Assembly (NCBI RefSeq): GCF_028583425.1
Contig: NC_072790.1
Span: 155,738,397 to 155,802,396 of the forward strand
Source: Eublepharis macularius
Lineage: Eukaryota; Chordata; Lepidosauria; Squamata; Eublepharidae
Direction: 5' to 3'
Length of the DNA: 64,000 nucleotides
Shown here: positions 63,295 through 64,000 of the stretch, piece after piece
Layout: each line of letters starts with the position of its first letter
Numbering within the stretch: position 1 is the stretch's first letter
Translations under genes and position numbers: made by a program
The notes under the pieces: model-generated
What the model was told of the DNA's origin: nothing
Seen by the model: the letters and a program-made list of their open reading frames with translations, nothing else
The model's database searches: none

Positions 63295-64000
63295 CTGAAA
63301 AATAAAAAAGTTAATGAGAAATTTCATTTTCAAAAACTAGCTGGAGCTATGCATTATGAGGCCCATCTGTTCAAATGTTCTCTCTGTTTAAAGGATAGAA
63401 AAAATAAAAAGAATTGCAGCTGGTGGTTTCGCTGTATATTATGAAATAAGCTTTTATTAAAGTTTACTAAAAGACCTCACAATTTCCATTCAAGGAATAA
63501 AAGGATTTTCAGAGATTAAAATAGTATATGCTGCAACTACACATAGTAGACTTTATAATGCATTATTCCAATAATTTTAGTAAATTGATTTTCTCTTATT
63601 TTGAACATCAGTTATATTTATGGGTAAATTTCTAGGAAGCTAGCAGTAGGAAAGTGATTATTTTCAAAAACAATTATTTTAGTTTCCATGTTATAGAAAA
63701 ATTTTTAGTTAGAAGGGAAACAAATTTATTTAGTAAAGATGTAAGTCAACATTACCTAACTCAGAGAAAATGCATATTTACATTAGCAGAGGCTTAGTAG
63801 TGTGGCTAGGAAACAATAAAAAGAAACCAACATGAAGACAGTATAAATCACACTGTAAATACAATACATGTGCCTTTTGCAATTAATTACTCAATTACTC
63901 TGTTACTCAAAAAAATTACAACAAACAATGTGGTTAACTAAGTACAAGAAGGTAAAATAAACTGAGACAAAAATATGAGAAAACATATTTCAGGGTTGGC
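63295..64000. other. CEP170 intron upstream of the 63127 exon
   Basis: AT-rich intronic sequence to the window edge. No repeat family or exon recognised. Confidence 0.4.

Larger units (their letters stand above)
17215..64000 (-). other. CEP170: CEP170 gene, 3' portion (five last coding exons and 3' UTR)
   Basis: CEP170 encodes a centrosomal protein of subdistal appendages and spindle microtubules; its C-terminal region contributes to centrosome and microtubule binding. Five minus-strand exons with AG acceptors and GT donors join in one frame: 168+89+94+52+266 = 669 bases, i.e. 222 residues plus stop. The joined protein has the CEP170 C-terminal order: [77 protein letters not shown] and [12 protein letters not shown]. 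The introns are about 2.1, 22.2, 3.3 and 15.9 kb and mostly transposon-filled. The paralogue CEP170B is the main alternative. Assignment is from memory of the family; the exon structure is read directly. Confidence 0.85.

Overview
This is a eukaryotic window, almost certainly from a squamate reptile (lizard or gecko type). No prokaryotic gene organisation is present. The only host gene I can support is the 3' end of CEP170 (centrosomal protein of 170 kDa) on the minus strand. Five coding exons join in frame with canonical AG/GT borders: 63127-63294, 60891-60979, 38568-38661, 35219-35270 and 19076-19341. They encode the last 222 residues and the stop codon. An AT-rich 3' UTR runs to about 17215, with a poly(A) signal near 17232. 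Upstream exons lie beyond base 64000. The squamate assignment rests on the repeats: BovB, L2/CR1, L1, DIRS, Penelope-like elements (PLEs), tRNA- and 5S-derived SINEs and hAT elements.

Most of the rest is transposable elements, many of them nested. Bases 1-6012 hold L2/CR1-type LINEs and SINEs. Bases 7522-14202 are a decayed DIRS retrotransposon (A1) carrying a hAT with an 8-bp target duplication. Bases 15592-16140 are a hairpin insertion with a 15-bp target duplication. In the 15.9-kb intron before the last exon lie a CR1 fragment, two hAT elements (20250-20675; 21122-23675), a second DIRS-A (A2, 25117-30995), an internally deleted DIRS-B (B1, 31508-34255) and a possible solo LTR. The 3.3-kb intron (35271-38567) holds an L1 fragment broken by smaller insertions. 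The 22-kb intron (38662-60890) holds a PLE with long inverted arms (40221-42220), a 5'-truncated L1 (42221-45790), an L2 containing a hAT containing a PLE hairpin (45830-47275), a well-preserved DIRS-B (B2, 51949-57618), a rearranged second PLE (57950-59850) and two BovB fragments. The second BovB ends a few bases from a CEP170 splice donor.

The most unusual signal is structural. Three copies of one PLE family (32793-32910, 40221-42220, 46081-46392) are inverted duplications of the element's 3' end. In each, exactly one side carries the same 33-nt terminal tail, while the other arm starts at the same internal position. Two are flanked by 13-14-bp target duplications. An unrelated hairpin at 15592-16140 has the same design. 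The PLE arms contain a hammerhead-ribozyme-like core. All four DIRS copies lie on the minus strand, the strand of CEP170.
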